Under the pieces are notes generated by a model. That model saw only the letters and a program-made list of their open reading frames with translations, was not told where the DNA came from and searched no databases. Position numbers and translations under genes: made by a program. A DNA stretch of 64,000 nucleotides, taken from the NCBI GenBank assembly GCA_023229245.1, contig JALNZU010000016.1:1-64000 (forward strand), in the 5' to 3' direction. This DNA is from Bacteroidales bacterium (GTDB taxonomy: Bacteria > Bacteroidota > Bacteroidia > Bacteroidales > F082). Each line of letters begins with the position of its first letter. Position 1 is the stretch's first letter. Of the stretch, positions 54,436 through 62,712 are shown piece by piece.

Positions 54436-55032
54436 ATGTTAAAAAGTATTGAAGCACAAGTATTAGAAAAGATAAAACGCAGTCCAAAGGGAACACTTTT
54501 CTTTGTGGATAGCTTTGCTACTATCACCAACACCAAAGCTATAAATAAAGCATTGGAGCGATTAGTACATTCAGGCGAAATAGAACGAATTGCACAAGGT
54601 ATCTATACTCGTCCTGTCAGCGACAAGTATATTGGAAAAATAGTTCCTGACATTGAAGAAATTGCTATTGCCATAGCAAAAAGAGACAGGGCAACCATTA
54701 TGCCAACCGGTAATTACGCAATGTATAAATTGGGTTTGACAACGCAAGTCCCTCTGAATATTGTTTTTTATTCAGACACTTCTGCGCGAAAAATTAAAAT
54801 TGGGAAGCAGATCATTACATTTAAAAAGGCTAGTTCTAAAAATCTGGCTTATGTTGGTAAAATCAGTGCATTAGCTATCCAAGCATTACGAACAATAGGC
54901 AAAGACCAAGTAAAAGATGAAGAAGTAAAACAGATAAAAAATATTTTAAAAAACGAAAATCCAAAGCACCTGCAACACGATTTGCAATTAGCACCTGTTT
55001 GGATTAGAAAATTGATTGCAATCAATGAATAA
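54436..55032 (+). CDS. AbiEi-like antitoxin/autorepressor (DUF6088 type)
   Basis: 198 residues. N-terminal winged helix (LFFVDSFATITNTKAINKAL, then IERIAQGIYTRP), a middle beta region (IMPTGNYAMYKLGLTTQVPL) and a helical C-terminus. It matches antitoxins that precede AbiEii nucleotidyltransferases. The toxin ATG overlaps its end by 8 bp. Placed behind a palindromic operator. Confidence 0.85.
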   Translation: MLKSIEAQVLEKIKRSPKGTLFFVDSFATITNTKAINKALERLVHSGEIERIAQGIYTRPVSDKYIGKIVPDIEEIAIAIAKRDRATIMPTGNYAMYKLGLTTQVPLNIVFYSDTSARKIKIGKQIITFKKASSKNLAYVGKISALAIQALRTIGKDQVKDEEVKQIKNILKNENPKHLQHDLQLAPVWIRKLIAINE

Positions 55033-56044
55033 TTTCACACACTTACCAGAGTGGTTTCGATTACCCAATGAAACAAAAATCAGATTATTTGGAGAAACAA
55101 GTCGGCAAATGGGTTTACCTTCTTCATCGGCAGCAGAAAAGGATTGGTGGGTTGTTCATACGTTGGCGGTAATCTTTTCAATGCGATGTGCAAATGCTTT
55201 GATCTTTAAAGGTGGAACTTCGTTGAGTAAAGGATGGAAGGTAATACAACGGTTTTCAGAAGATATTGACTTAGCTTTGGATCGAGAGTTCTTGGGCTTC
55301 ACAGGCGAATTATCTAAACCAGACATTAAAAAACTAAGAAAAAAATCATTCCACTTCATCACGAATGTTTTTACCGGAGAATTAGAAAAAAGGTTTACTG
55401 AATTAGGTTTTGAAGATTTAACAGTAAAGTATAGAGAAGTTAAAAATCACGATCAAGACCCCATGATAGTTGAAATTTATTACAACAAACTAACAGAAAA
55501 GGATATTTACTTAAAGCCTGGTATCTTGGTCGAGGTCGGTAGTCGCTCATTGAAAGAACCATTTACGCAGAGAACCTTCGGCACATTTGTTTCTGAGATC
55601 TACACAGATAATCTATTTACAGACAAGCCCATTACTATTCCTGTAGTGAACCCCGAGCGTACGTTCCTTGAGAAAATTTTTCTATTACACGAAGAATTCC
55701 AGAAATCACAAGACAAAATACAAGTTAGACGACTAAGCCGACACCTTTACGACATTGAAAAATTAAGCAATACTGAATACGCTGACATTGCTCTGCACGA
55801 CACAGAACTTTATAATACTATCATAGAACATCGCAGTAAGTTGACAGCTATTTCGGGTATTGATTACACAAAACACAGTCCTGCAAATATCAAGTTTATT
55901 CCACCTGACACAATAATAAAAAAGTGGGAAGCGGACTATAATGAGATGAAAGACAGCATGATTTACGGACAATCGCTAAATTTTGGTGAACTCATAAACA
56001 GCTTGACTGAATTACAAAACCGGATAAACGCTATCCAACACTAA
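55025..56044 (+). CDS. AbiEii-type nucleotidyltransferase toxin
   Basis: 339 residues from ATG 55025 (a TTG three codons earlier is less likely). Nucleotidyltransferase motif FKGGTSLSKGW at about 62-71 and acidic pair in FSEDIDLALD (Asp80, Asp82); third acidic residue probably in GILVEVGSR. Later NPERTFLEKIFLLHEE is typical of the family. Type IV toxin-antitoxin/abortive-infection enzyme that uses NTPs to block growth when not restrained. Intact. Confidence 0.88.
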   Translation: MNNFTHLPEWFRLPNETKIRLFGETSRQMGLPSSSAAEKDWWVVHTLAVIFSMRCANALIFKGGTSLSKGWKVIQRFSEDIDLALDREFLGFTGELSKPDIKKLRKKSFHFITNVFTGELEKRFTELGFEDLTVKYREVKNHDQDPMIVEIYYNKLTEKDIYLKPGILVEVGSRSLKEPFTQRTFGTFVSEIYTDNLFTDKPITIPVVNPERTFLEKIFLLHEEFQKSQDKIQVRRLSRHLYDIEKLSNTEYADIALHDTELYNTIIEHRSKLTAISGIDYTKHSPANIKFIPPDTIIKKWEADYNEMKDSMIYGQSLNFGELINSLTELQNRINAIQH

Positions 56045-56048
56045 AAAA

Positions 56049-56306
56049 GGACAGTATCGGCATCATATTAAAAATGAGAAGTTTTGGTTGTCAGTATTTG
56101 GGGAGTTATCAGATTCAGAATTGTTGTGGACAATGGAGAATAGTAGAATTTTTTTTGTCTCCGGCGATCAAGTAGAGCTAGTAGATATCCCTGTATGTTA
56201 TACACGCGATATCCAAAACCTTGGCGACACCGATATGGTCATTGTGATGTAGGCTAACGAACCGTTTGACCTTAAGCGTCCGGATATTTTTTTCTTAGAG
56301 GTATAG
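56049..56306 (+). pseudogene. Remnant of CapF/WbjC (UDP-L-FucNAc pathway reductase), C-terminal cupin
   Basis: A single frame reads HHIKNEKFWLSVFGELSD and VELVDIPVCYTRDIQNLGDT, then MVIVM-stop-ANEPFDLKRPDI and FFLEV before TAG. This is the cupin tail of CapF/FnlB (family form DIPPGYTHNIxNTGDTD...MWANExFDPxxPDT). The internal stop at 56250 is TAG in place of a conserved Trp codon (TGG). The N-terminal reductase domain is gone. Confidence 0.8.
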
Positions 56307-56399
56307 TATAGCAGAGGTACAGAAGAAAATAATAGGTCTTTATAGATACACTCTGTTTACCATTTCAGTAAACATGGAGTATTTATTTCTCAGAGGAAG

Positions 56400-56755
56400 A
56401 ATTAATCAGCGGGAAACAAAAACACATAAAATCAGCGGGCATCTGCGTCCCGATGGCTATCGGGACGGGAAACATCAACTACAAATCCGCGCCCATCTGC
56501 GTCCCGATGGCTATCGGGACGGGAAACATCAACTACAAATCCGCGCCCATCTGCGTCCCGATGGCTATCGGGACGGGAAACATCAACTACAAATCCGCGC
56601 CCATCTGCGTCCCGATGGCTATCGGGACGGGAAACAAAAACACATGAAATCAGCGGACATCTGCGTCCCGATGGCTATCGGGACTGCGGGAAACAAAAAC
56701 ACATAAAATCTGCGGGTATCCGCGCAATCAGCGGGAAACAACAATCTGAAAATTT
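56400..56755. repeat. Second-family tandem array with 54-bp period
   Basis: The unit CATCTGCGTCCCGATGGCTA...GGAAACATCAACTACAAATCCGCGCC starts at 56440, 56494, 56548 and 56602, exactly 54 bp apart, with a variant unit at 56658. Each carries a CCCGATGGCTATCGGG hairpin. The repeat makes spurious long frames; no gene. Confidence 0.9.
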
Positions 56756-56894
56756 GATTTTATTATTGTTTCAAACAATGAACCATACACCCTTAGCTCT
56801 GAAAACAAGAAGCCAAGAGTACTTGTGTGGCAGAATGTAAGGATTTTTTAGTAATAAAATGATGAGATACAGGCAGGCCGATCAGGTATTTATG

Positions 56895-56915
56895 TATATT
56901 TGCAATGTAATTGCA
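56895..56915 (+). promoter_or_regulatory. -7 box and palindrome ahead of the 56930 ATPase
   Basis: TATATTTG at 56895-56902, then TGCAAT-GTA-ATTGCA at 56901-56915, a perfect 6-bp inverted repeat over the expected transcription start. Placement suits an autorepressor site and argues for the ATG at 56930. Confidence 0.5.
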
Positions 56916-56929
56916 TATTAACATGGTTT

Positions 56930-58090
56930 ATGTTTGTTAAAAGAGATATTCAACAGCAGTTAGAAAAAATGCTGGGTCTGTTCCCCTTGCTTTCGCTCAC
57001 AGGACCAAGGCAATCGGGTAAAACCACCCTACTGCTTAATGCATTTCCAAACTATAAGTACTATAATTTAGAAAGGGTTGATTATCGTCATCTTATAATA
57101 GAAGATCCTCTGGGCTTCTTAAGAAGCAACGGGCCGGGTATTATTTTTGACGAGGCGCAGAATCTGCCCGAGCTGTTTAGTTACATTCAGGTAGTTTCCG
57201 ACGAGAACGGAACTACCGGACAATATCTGCTATCGGGATCGCAAAACTTCCTGATGAACCGGCATATTTCACAATCATTGGCAGGCAGGGTTTACGTCAG
57301 CCATCTTTTACCATTTAGTTTCAACGAGATAGGTATAAGGAGTGATGTATTCAGTACTATTCACAAAGGTTTTTACCCCCGTTTGGTGGAAAAGGGTATT
57401 GATGCCGGTGATTTTTACCCGTCATACCTGCAAACATATGTAGAGCGTGATATAAGATCTTTAAAGGCAATTGAAGATTTAAATACATTTACGAGGTTTC
57501 TGGCTTTATGTGCCGGAAGGGTCGGGCAGATACTAAACCTGACCTCACTTGCCAACGACGCGGGTATTGCCGTAAACACGGCAAAGTCATGGATTTCGTT
57601 GCTTGAGGCGAGTTACATTGTTTTTTTAGTACAACCCTACCATAACAATTTTAGCAAAAGGATTATAAAATCTCCAAAGCTCTATTTTTATGATACTGGG
57701 GTAGCATGTTCCCTGCTTCGCATAGGTAGCGCAGAAATGTTGAAAACACATTACTTGTATGGATCACTTTTCGAGAATATGGTAATCAGTGATATTCTAA
57801 AACAGTTCTATAACCTTGGTAAACAACCAAATATATACTATTGGCGTGAAAGTAACGGCACTGAGGTTGACTGCATCCTTGAGCTCACCCCTACAAGCCG
57901 TATTGCCATTGAGATAAAGGCAGGTCAAACTTTTAGCAAAGATTATTTAAGAAATTTAAAGAAGTATCCGGATAGTACAGCGAAAAAAGTTGTTGTTTAC
58001 GCCGGCGAAGAGCCCATTAAAACCGGAGAATTTTCTTTACTACCATGGTCAGGCATCACTAATATTGTTGAAAAAGGTTTAATGCAGTAG
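56930..58090 (+). CDS. AAA+ ATPase, COG1373/DUF4143 type
   Basis: 386 residues from the ATG at 56930. Walker A GPRQSGKTTLLLNAF (Lys31), Walker B PGIIFDEAQNLPELF, sensor YLLSGSQNFLM, winged-helix-like TSLANDAGIAVNTAKSWISL, and C-terminal nuclease-like GTEVDCILELTPTSRIAIEI. Complete. Separated from the previous ATPase by the AbiE pair and repeats. Confidence 0.88.
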   Translation: MFVKRDIQQQLEKMLGLFPLLSLTGPRQSGKTTLLLNAFPNYKYYNLERVDYRHLIIEDPLGFLRSNGPGIIFDEAQNLPELFSYIQVVSDENGTTGQYLLSGSQNFLMNRHISQSLAGRVYVSHLLPFSFNEIGIRSDVFSTIHKGFYPRLVEKGIDAGDFYPSYLQTYVERDIRSLKAIEDLNTFTRFLALCAGRVGQILNLTSLANDAGIAVNTAKSWISLLEASYIVFLVQPYHNNFSKRIIKSPKLYFYDTGVACSLLRIGSAEMLKTHYLYGSLFENMVISDILKQFYNLGKQPNIYYWRESNGTEVDCILELTPTSRIAIEIKAGQTFSKDYLRNLKKYPDSTAKKVVVYAGEEPIKTGEFSLLPWSGITNIVEKGLMQ

Positions 58091-58091
58091 A

Positions 58092-58196
58092 TGCTGTCAA
58101 AGCAAAAATATTCCGGTTATAGAACAATCCCCCGCCACCCTTAGTGGTGATGATCTTATTCCCATTTAACGAAAGCATACTGAGCTTTCTAAAAGC
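58092..58196 (-). pseudogene. Fragment of a DegT-type sugar aminotransferase (PLP-lysine region)
   Basis: On the minus strand a frame reads RKLSMLSLNGNKIITTKGGG and continues GLFYNRN. SFNGNKIITTxGGG is the PLP-lysine block of PglE-like aminotransferases. Only this block remains; it butts against another gene fragment on the opposite strand at 58200. Confidence 0.65.
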
Positions 58197-58199
58197 AAT

Positions 58200-58556
58200 T
58201 TGGTAAAAGAAGAGATTATCAAACAAGCTGACAAGGCAGAAAGTATCCGATGGCTTAATTATCCCTGTCAAGCTATTGAAGAGATAATGGTTAATTGTCT
58301 CTATCACAGATATTATCAACTGCATGAGTCCGTTAAAATAAGAATATATCCTGATTCAATTGTTTTTATCAATCAGGGAGGTCCTGATCGCTCCATACGT
58401 CTTGATACATGTAGTCAAGGCAAGGTGTACAGCAGGCGATACCGCAACCGCAGATTGGGTAAGTTTTTGAAAGAGCAAAAGTTAACTGAAGGAAGAGCTA
58501 CCGGAATATCCACACTCTTGAAAGCACTGAATGAACCAAAAACCCTTTGCGGTTAA
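58200..58556 (+). pseudogene. C-terminal fragment of an AlbA_2/ATP-binding regulator-like protein
   Basis: The frame NYPCQAIEEIMVNCLYHRYY, VKIRIYPDSIVFINQGGPDR, YRNRRLGKFLKEQKLTEGRA matches the HATPase_c_4-like C-terminal part of AlbA_2-domain proteins (A-E-A-x-x-N-A-x-x-H-R, then R-N-x-x-L/I and E-G-x-G-I). N-terminus and end are missing; the stop is supplied by the adjacent repeat. Confidence 0.7.
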
Positions 58557-58630
58557 ATACCCTCTGCGTCCCGATCCCGATCCCGATCCCGATCCCGATA
58601 GCTATCGGGATCGGGACGGTTAAATAAAAA
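58548..58630. repeat. Second-family repeat with (CCCGAT)5 expansion
   Basis: At 58570-58615: five CCCGAT units, AGCT, two ATCGGG units, i.e. an asymmetrically expanded palindrome, flanked by CTGCG and GGTTAAATAAAA. Confidence 0.85.
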
Positions 58631-58685
58631 AAAACAATCAAATAAACCGAGATAACTCTGATCCAAGCATTCGAAAAGATTTTCA

Positions 58686-58693
58686 TAGATTTG
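58686..58693 (+). promoter_or_regulatory. -7 box of the 58737 ATPase
   Basis: TAGATTTG 43 bp before the start; no clear -33 TTG. Confidence 0.35.
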
Positions 58694-58736
58694 CCTTTAA
58701 TTATCAGGATAAATCAAACTTTAACTTTAAATTATC

Positions 58737-59878
58737 ATGTATTTAAGAAGGCAGCAATTTGAAGGTTCAGCCGGAGAAAGCTTCTTTTTATGGGGTGCCC
58801 GGCAAACGGGGAAAAGCACCTTGCTAAAAAAACTATATCCCGGTTCGCTTTGGTTCGATTTACTCCTTACCGATGTATTCGAACGTTTTCAAAGAAACCC
58901 TCACAGGTACGGGAAATCATCATTGCCTCTCAACCCAAAGAACCGGTAGTTATTGACGAGATACAAAAGATACCCGCTTTGCTTGATGAAATTCACTGGC
59001 TCATTGAAAATACCCAAACCCGTTTTATTTTATGTGGTTCGAGCCCCCGAAAAATTATCCGTTCGCAAGCCAACCTTTTAGGTGGTCGGGCGCTCCGCTA
59101 TGAACTTTTTCCTCTGGTAAGCGCTGAAATTCCTGACTTTGACCTACTAAGGGCACTGAACAATGGATTATTACCCCGTCATTATCTTTCAGATAACCCA
59201 AAAAAAATGATTTCAGCATATATCGGAAATTACTTACAAGATGAAATACTTGCCGAAGCACGGATAAGAAACATCTCAGGCTTTTCGCGTTTTCTCGAAG
59301 TTGCAGCATTTTCAAACGGGAAAATGGTAAACTACACCAACATAGCATCGGAATGTGGTGTGAGTGCACCAACGATCAAAGAATATTTCCAGATATTAGC
59401 AGATACCCTGACCGGGAATTTTCTTCCTTCATTTCAAAAAAAGCCCAAACGTCGTGTAATACTTGCCCCCAAGTTTTACTTTTTTGATGTGGGAATTGTA
59501 AATTTTCTGCTTAAAAGAGGCCGGATTGAACAAGGAAGTGAAATGTATGGTAATGCTTTCGAACATTTTATCTATCAGGAAATGGTCGCACACAGTCAAT
59601 ATTCAGGGATTCAATATCCATTGTACTATTGGCGTACCGCATCCCAAATCGAAATAGATTTTGTTCTGGGCGATCATGAGGTAGCCATAGAAGTAAAATC
59701 AACCACGAATGCTAATCCTCGTCATGCTAAAGGGTTGCAACAGTTTGCAGATGAATATACATTAAAAAACCAAATTCTGGTAACCAACGATTTGTATCCA
59801 CGTCAAATGGGCAATATATTAGTGTTACCCTGGAAAATCTTTCTGGAAAAACTTTGGAGTGGAGAAATAATAAAGTAG
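58737..59878 (+). pseudogene. COG1373/DUF4143 ATPase gene with one frameshift
   Basis: The first frame supplies LRRQQFEG, Walker A WGARQTGKSTLLKKL (Lys26) and LLLTDVFERFQRNP, then ends at 58949. The second frame carries on from about 58905 with SQVREIIIASQPKEPVVIDE (Walker B), FILCGSSPRK, the winged-helix-like segment SECGVSAPTIKEYF, and the nuclease-like QIEIDFVLGDHEVAIEVKST, to the stop at 59876-59878. A one-base deletion in the AAAGAAACCC stretch explains the break. Either a recent null allele, a sequencing error or, less likely, programmed slippage. Confidence 0.85.
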
Positions 59879-59939
59879 AACAGTGACCAAAGACCAAAAA
59901 CCAGTCTACTAAATCGAGCTAGTACATCCTGTGCAGCAA

Positions 59940-60080
59940 AAGCCCTCTGCGCTTCTCGATCCCAATCCCGATCCCGATCCCGATAGCTATCGGGACGATA
60001 CAAAACCCTCTGCGTTCTCTGCGGTTAAAAACCAAAAATCAGCGGGTATCTGCGCAATCAGCGGGAAACAAAAAACCAAA
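59940..60080. repeat. Second-family repeats with hexamer-expanded palindrome
   Basis: TCGATCCCAATCCCGATCCC (one mutated unit) then CCCGATAGCTATCGGGACG, followed by CTCTGCGGTTAAAAACC and GCGCAATCAGCGGGAAAC tails. Confidence 0.85.
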
Positions 60081-60128
60081 AATCCTGTCTAATAAATCGA
60101 ACTAACCCAGAAAGAATCGAAATTTTCC

Positions 60129-60233
60129 AAAAGTGTAAATCAATTCTCTCTAAATATGTAAAATAAATAGCTCTATAAATGTAAAGTATTTTATTCAAAA
60201 AATGTAAGATGACAAAAGTTTAATCTATCTTTG
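60129..60233 (+). promoter_or_regulatory. Four 23-bp direct repeats (iterons) and -7 box before the 60253 ATPase
   Basis: TGTAA cores start at 60134, 60157, 60180 and 60203, each exactly 23 bp apart, within AT-rich units such as TAAATATGTAAAATAAATAG. The -7 box TATCTTTG starts at 60226, again 23 bp further. The geometry suggests a protein binding an array of sites over the promoter, possibly the ATPase itself. No -33 TTG is seen. Confidence 0.7.
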
Positions 60234-60252
60234 ACCTGTAAAAAAACAGCTT

Positions 60253-61506
60253 ATGATTTATGTCCCAAGAATTGTAGAAGACGAGATAAGGCAAAAGCTC
60301 AGTGCATCAGGTGCCATACTGATAAAAGGTCCAAAATCATGTGGCAAGACAGAAACTTCTAAACAGTTTGCAAAGAGTATTTTGCAGATAGACAGAGATG
60401 AACAGGTACCTGTGATCATGGAAGTGAATCCTGAATTTTTGTTGAAAGGGGAAACACCACGGCTAATAGATGAATGGCAAGTACAACCTAAATTGTGGAA
60501 TTATGTAAGACACGAAGTGGATGATCGGAAGCAAAAAGCTCAATTTATATTAACTGGCTCTGCTAATCCTGAGGAAGAAGCCAAACTTCATAGTGGGGCA
60601 GGAAGATTTACAGTAGTTGAAATGCAAACTATGTCATGGCAGGAATTGGGTTATTCTACTGGCAAGGTCAGTCTTAGCAAATTACTGCAAGGTACTGAAA
60701 TAGAATACTCAGACAATAAGTTATCCATTGAGTTGATTATTGAACGAATGATCAAAGGGGGGTGGCCTGCATTAATAAATGCTTCAATGGATGAGTCAGT
60801 ACTATTGAATAGAAGTTATATCAATTTGTTGGCTGAAGCAGATATGAGTCGTGTTTCAAATGTAAAGCGTGATCCTCAAAAGGTTCGTTCTTTGCTTAAT
60901 TCCCTTGCCAGAAACATTGCAACCTTAGTGGACAACACCACTTTGGAAAAAGACATTAAAGCCTTTGAAAATGTAGATTTGTCTCGCCCTACAATTATTG
61001 ATTATTTAAATGCATTGTCTCAATTGATGATATTTGAAGAACAACCGGCGTTTAATACACATATCCGTTCATCCAGTTCGTTGCGTAAATCTTCTAAAAG
61101 ACATTTTTGTGATGTCTCACTTGCGATTGCTGCGTTGAAGCTCAACAAAAACAGGCTAATGAACGACATAAAGTATTGCGGGTTTTTATTTGAGTCACTG
61201 GTATATCATGAGCTAAAGATATATGCAAGAGCTAATGATGGTGAGGTATTTCATTACAGAGACTCCTCTGGTTTGGAGATTGACGCAATTGTGGTGCTAA
61301 GCAGTGGTGAGTGGGCCGCATTTGAAGTAAAACTAGGGATTGGCATGATTGATAACGCAGCAAATTCCCTGTTGAAGTTTTATGAGTTAATTGATGATAG
61401 CATACAGAAAAAACCTGTTTCACTGAATATTATAACTGGTACCGGAATGAGTTTTTCACGTCCGGATGGAATAAATGTTATTTCTTTGGCTTCGTTAGGG
61501 AGATAG
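60253..61506 (+). CDS. AAA+ ATPase, COG1373/DUF4143 type
   Basis: 417 residues. Walker A GPKSCGKTETSKQ (Lys32), Walker B PRLIDEWQ followed by QFILTGSANP, and C-terminal nuclease-like HYRDSSGLEIDAIV plus EWAAFEVKLG. The RLIDEWQ form defines a subgroup shared with the remnants at 53815, 61967 and 63042. Complete; preceded by four iterons. Confidence 0.9.
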   Translation: MIYVPRIVEDEIRQKLSASGAILIKGPKSCGKTETSKQFAKSILQIDRDEQVPVIMEVNPEFLLKGETPRLIDEWQVQPKLWNYVRHEVDDRKQKAQFILTGSANPEEEAKLHSGAGRFTVVEMQTMSWQELGYSTGKVSLSKLLQGTEIEYSDNKLSIELIIERMIKGGWPALINASMDESVLLNRSYINLLAEADMSRVSNVKRDPQKVRSLLNSLARNIATLVDNTTLEKDIKAFENVDLSRPTIIDYLNALSQLMIFEEQPAFNTHIRSSSSLRKSSKRHFCDVSLAIAALKLNKNRLMNDIKYCGFLFESLVYHELKIYARANDGEVFHYRDSSGLEIDAIVVLSSGEWAAFEVKLGIGMIDNAANSLLKFYELIDDSIQKKPVSLNIITGTGMSFSRPDGINVISLASLGR

Positions 61507-61581
61507 GCAAATAAATCATTAGGTTCATCTGATCTCTATAACAGACTACATTATGAAAAAGAGTTACTAAAATATATAACC

Positions 61582-61743
61582 ATGTCTGTTACTAACAAAC
61601 CTAGTTACCAATCTCTTGCTGAAATGGGTGGAAGAGAATTAAGATTCATACGAGAAGTTTTTAATGGGAACTGGGTTATGCTTTTTGGACCTAATGTAAA
61701 TAATAATATATCCTCAGCGTCACTCGATTTCAATTTTAGAATA
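61582..61743 (+). pseudogene. N-terminal fragment of a DegT-type aminotransferase
   Basis: The frame reads SLAEMGGRELRFIREVFNGN, then WVMLFGPNVN, matching the start of PglE/WecE-like aminotransferases (E-x-x-Y/F-I-x-E-x-F-x-x-N-W-x-x-x-L-G-P). It then ends in unrelated sequence and the next repeat. The catalytic-lysine block of a similar gene is at 58092-58196 on the other strand. Confidence 0.6.
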
Positions 61744-61744
61744 T

Positions 61745-61855
61745 AGTTCGGGGCGGTAAAAAACTCTCTGCGTCTCCCGATCCCGATCCCGATCCCGATC
61801 CCGATAGCTATCGGGATCGGGACTGCGGGAAACAAAAACCAAAAATCAGGGAACC
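61745..61855. repeat. Second-family repeat with (CCCGAT)5 expansion
   Basis: At 61776-61821: five CCCGAT, AGCT, two ATCGGG; same 5:2 form as at 58570. CTGCGGGAAACAAAAACC follows. Confidence 0.85.
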
Positions 61856-61861
61856 AAATTA

Positions 61862-61937
61862 TCGCCAAATACGGAAGTGAATCGTCGCCAAACTCGGAAG
61901 TAAATGATAGCCAAACTCGGAAATATTCTTATTTTTG
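61862..61937 (+). promoter_or_regulatory. Three 23-bp direct repeats and -7 box before the 61967 gene
   Basis: GCCAAAnnCGGAA units start at 61864, 61887 and 61910, exactly 23 bp apart. TATTTTTG (-7 box) is at 61930-61937, 30 bp before the start codon. Same period and position as at 60.2 kb but a different sequence. Confidence 0.7.
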
Positions 61938-61966
61938 TTCTGTAAATACGTTACATTTCATAAAAA

Positions 61967-62551
61967 ATGAATAAAAAAGAGTATATACCCAGGTTATACG
62001 ACTTAGAATTACAAAGGGCTTTAAAATCATCCGGTGCCGTGTTAATAGAAGGTGCCAAGTGGTGTGGAAAAACGAGTACTGCTGTTCATGCATCAAAGAG
62101 CCAACTCTATATGCAAGACCCTGATTACGCCGTATCTAATCTGGCATTAGCCGACACTAAACCCTCGCTTTTGTTGCAAGGAGAAACACCTCGGTTAATA
62201 GATGAATGGCAGATGGCTCCAGTATTATGGGATGCCGTTCGGTTTGAGGTGGATTTGGATTTCAATCTATTAAAAACTGAACAGGAATCAATGGTGGATG
62301 AGAAGCTAAGGCAGATACTATTGAAATACGGATCGCTACATGATGAAGCGCTAAAGTTTCATGGGATCATCCTGGTTTTAGATTATGGTATGGGTGAGCG
62401 TAAATTAAAAGTAGAAATATCTAACCGTAGATTTGCCGACAGGTATGAAGTGAAGAATCTTCTTGGTGTAAATATGAAACTGATGGTAGCCGCAGATATG
62501 TTTGCCCATAAGTTGTGTACCTTACTTGACCGTCCTGTGAACGTCTCTTAG
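61967..62551 (+). pseudogene. Chimera: ATPase N-terminus fused to AbiEii nucleotidyltransferase middle part
   Basis: Residues 1-96 are the N-terminus of a COG1373 ATPase of the 60253 subgroup (SSGAVLIEGAKWCGKTSTAV with Walker A Lys35; GETPRLIDEWQMAPVLWDAV). After FEVD the frame switches to LDFNLL and GIILVLDYGMGERKLKVEIS, FADRYEVKNLLG, DMFAHKLCTLLDRP, which belong to AbiEii-type nucleotidyltransferases. The joint at about 62255 lies in GATTTGGATTT. The ATPase lacks its sensor and C-terminus and the NTase lacks its GGT motif, so neither activity is expected. Confidence 0.8.
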
Positions 62552-62552
62552 C

Positions 62553-62650
62553 CGGAGCCTCATACAGTTTACGGCCTGTCAGGCTGATGAGTTGCAGCTG
62601 CATAAAAGCGTGAAAATTTTGCTCGGGAAGTTCTACCCATTCATAAAAAT
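62553..62650 (-). pseudogene. Fragment of a T9SS C-terminal sorting domain, first half
   Basis: Minus-strand frame YEWVELPEQNFHAFMQLQLI then SLTGRKLYEAP, the first half of the Por-type sorting domain (strands before and after a TGR turn). No body gene is attached. Confidence 0.6.
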
Positions 62651-62712
62651 TAGAGATATACTTTTATTAGATTCCTCACTGCGTTCGGAATGACAACAGG
62701 TAGTTGGGATAA

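Noticed and set aside
56374..56706. Frame with HLRPDGYRDGKHQLQIRA repeats, and the overlapping IPICVPMAIGTGNINYKSA-type frame
   Set aside because: Readings of the second-family 54-bp array; both frames are open at once, which marks repeat artefact.
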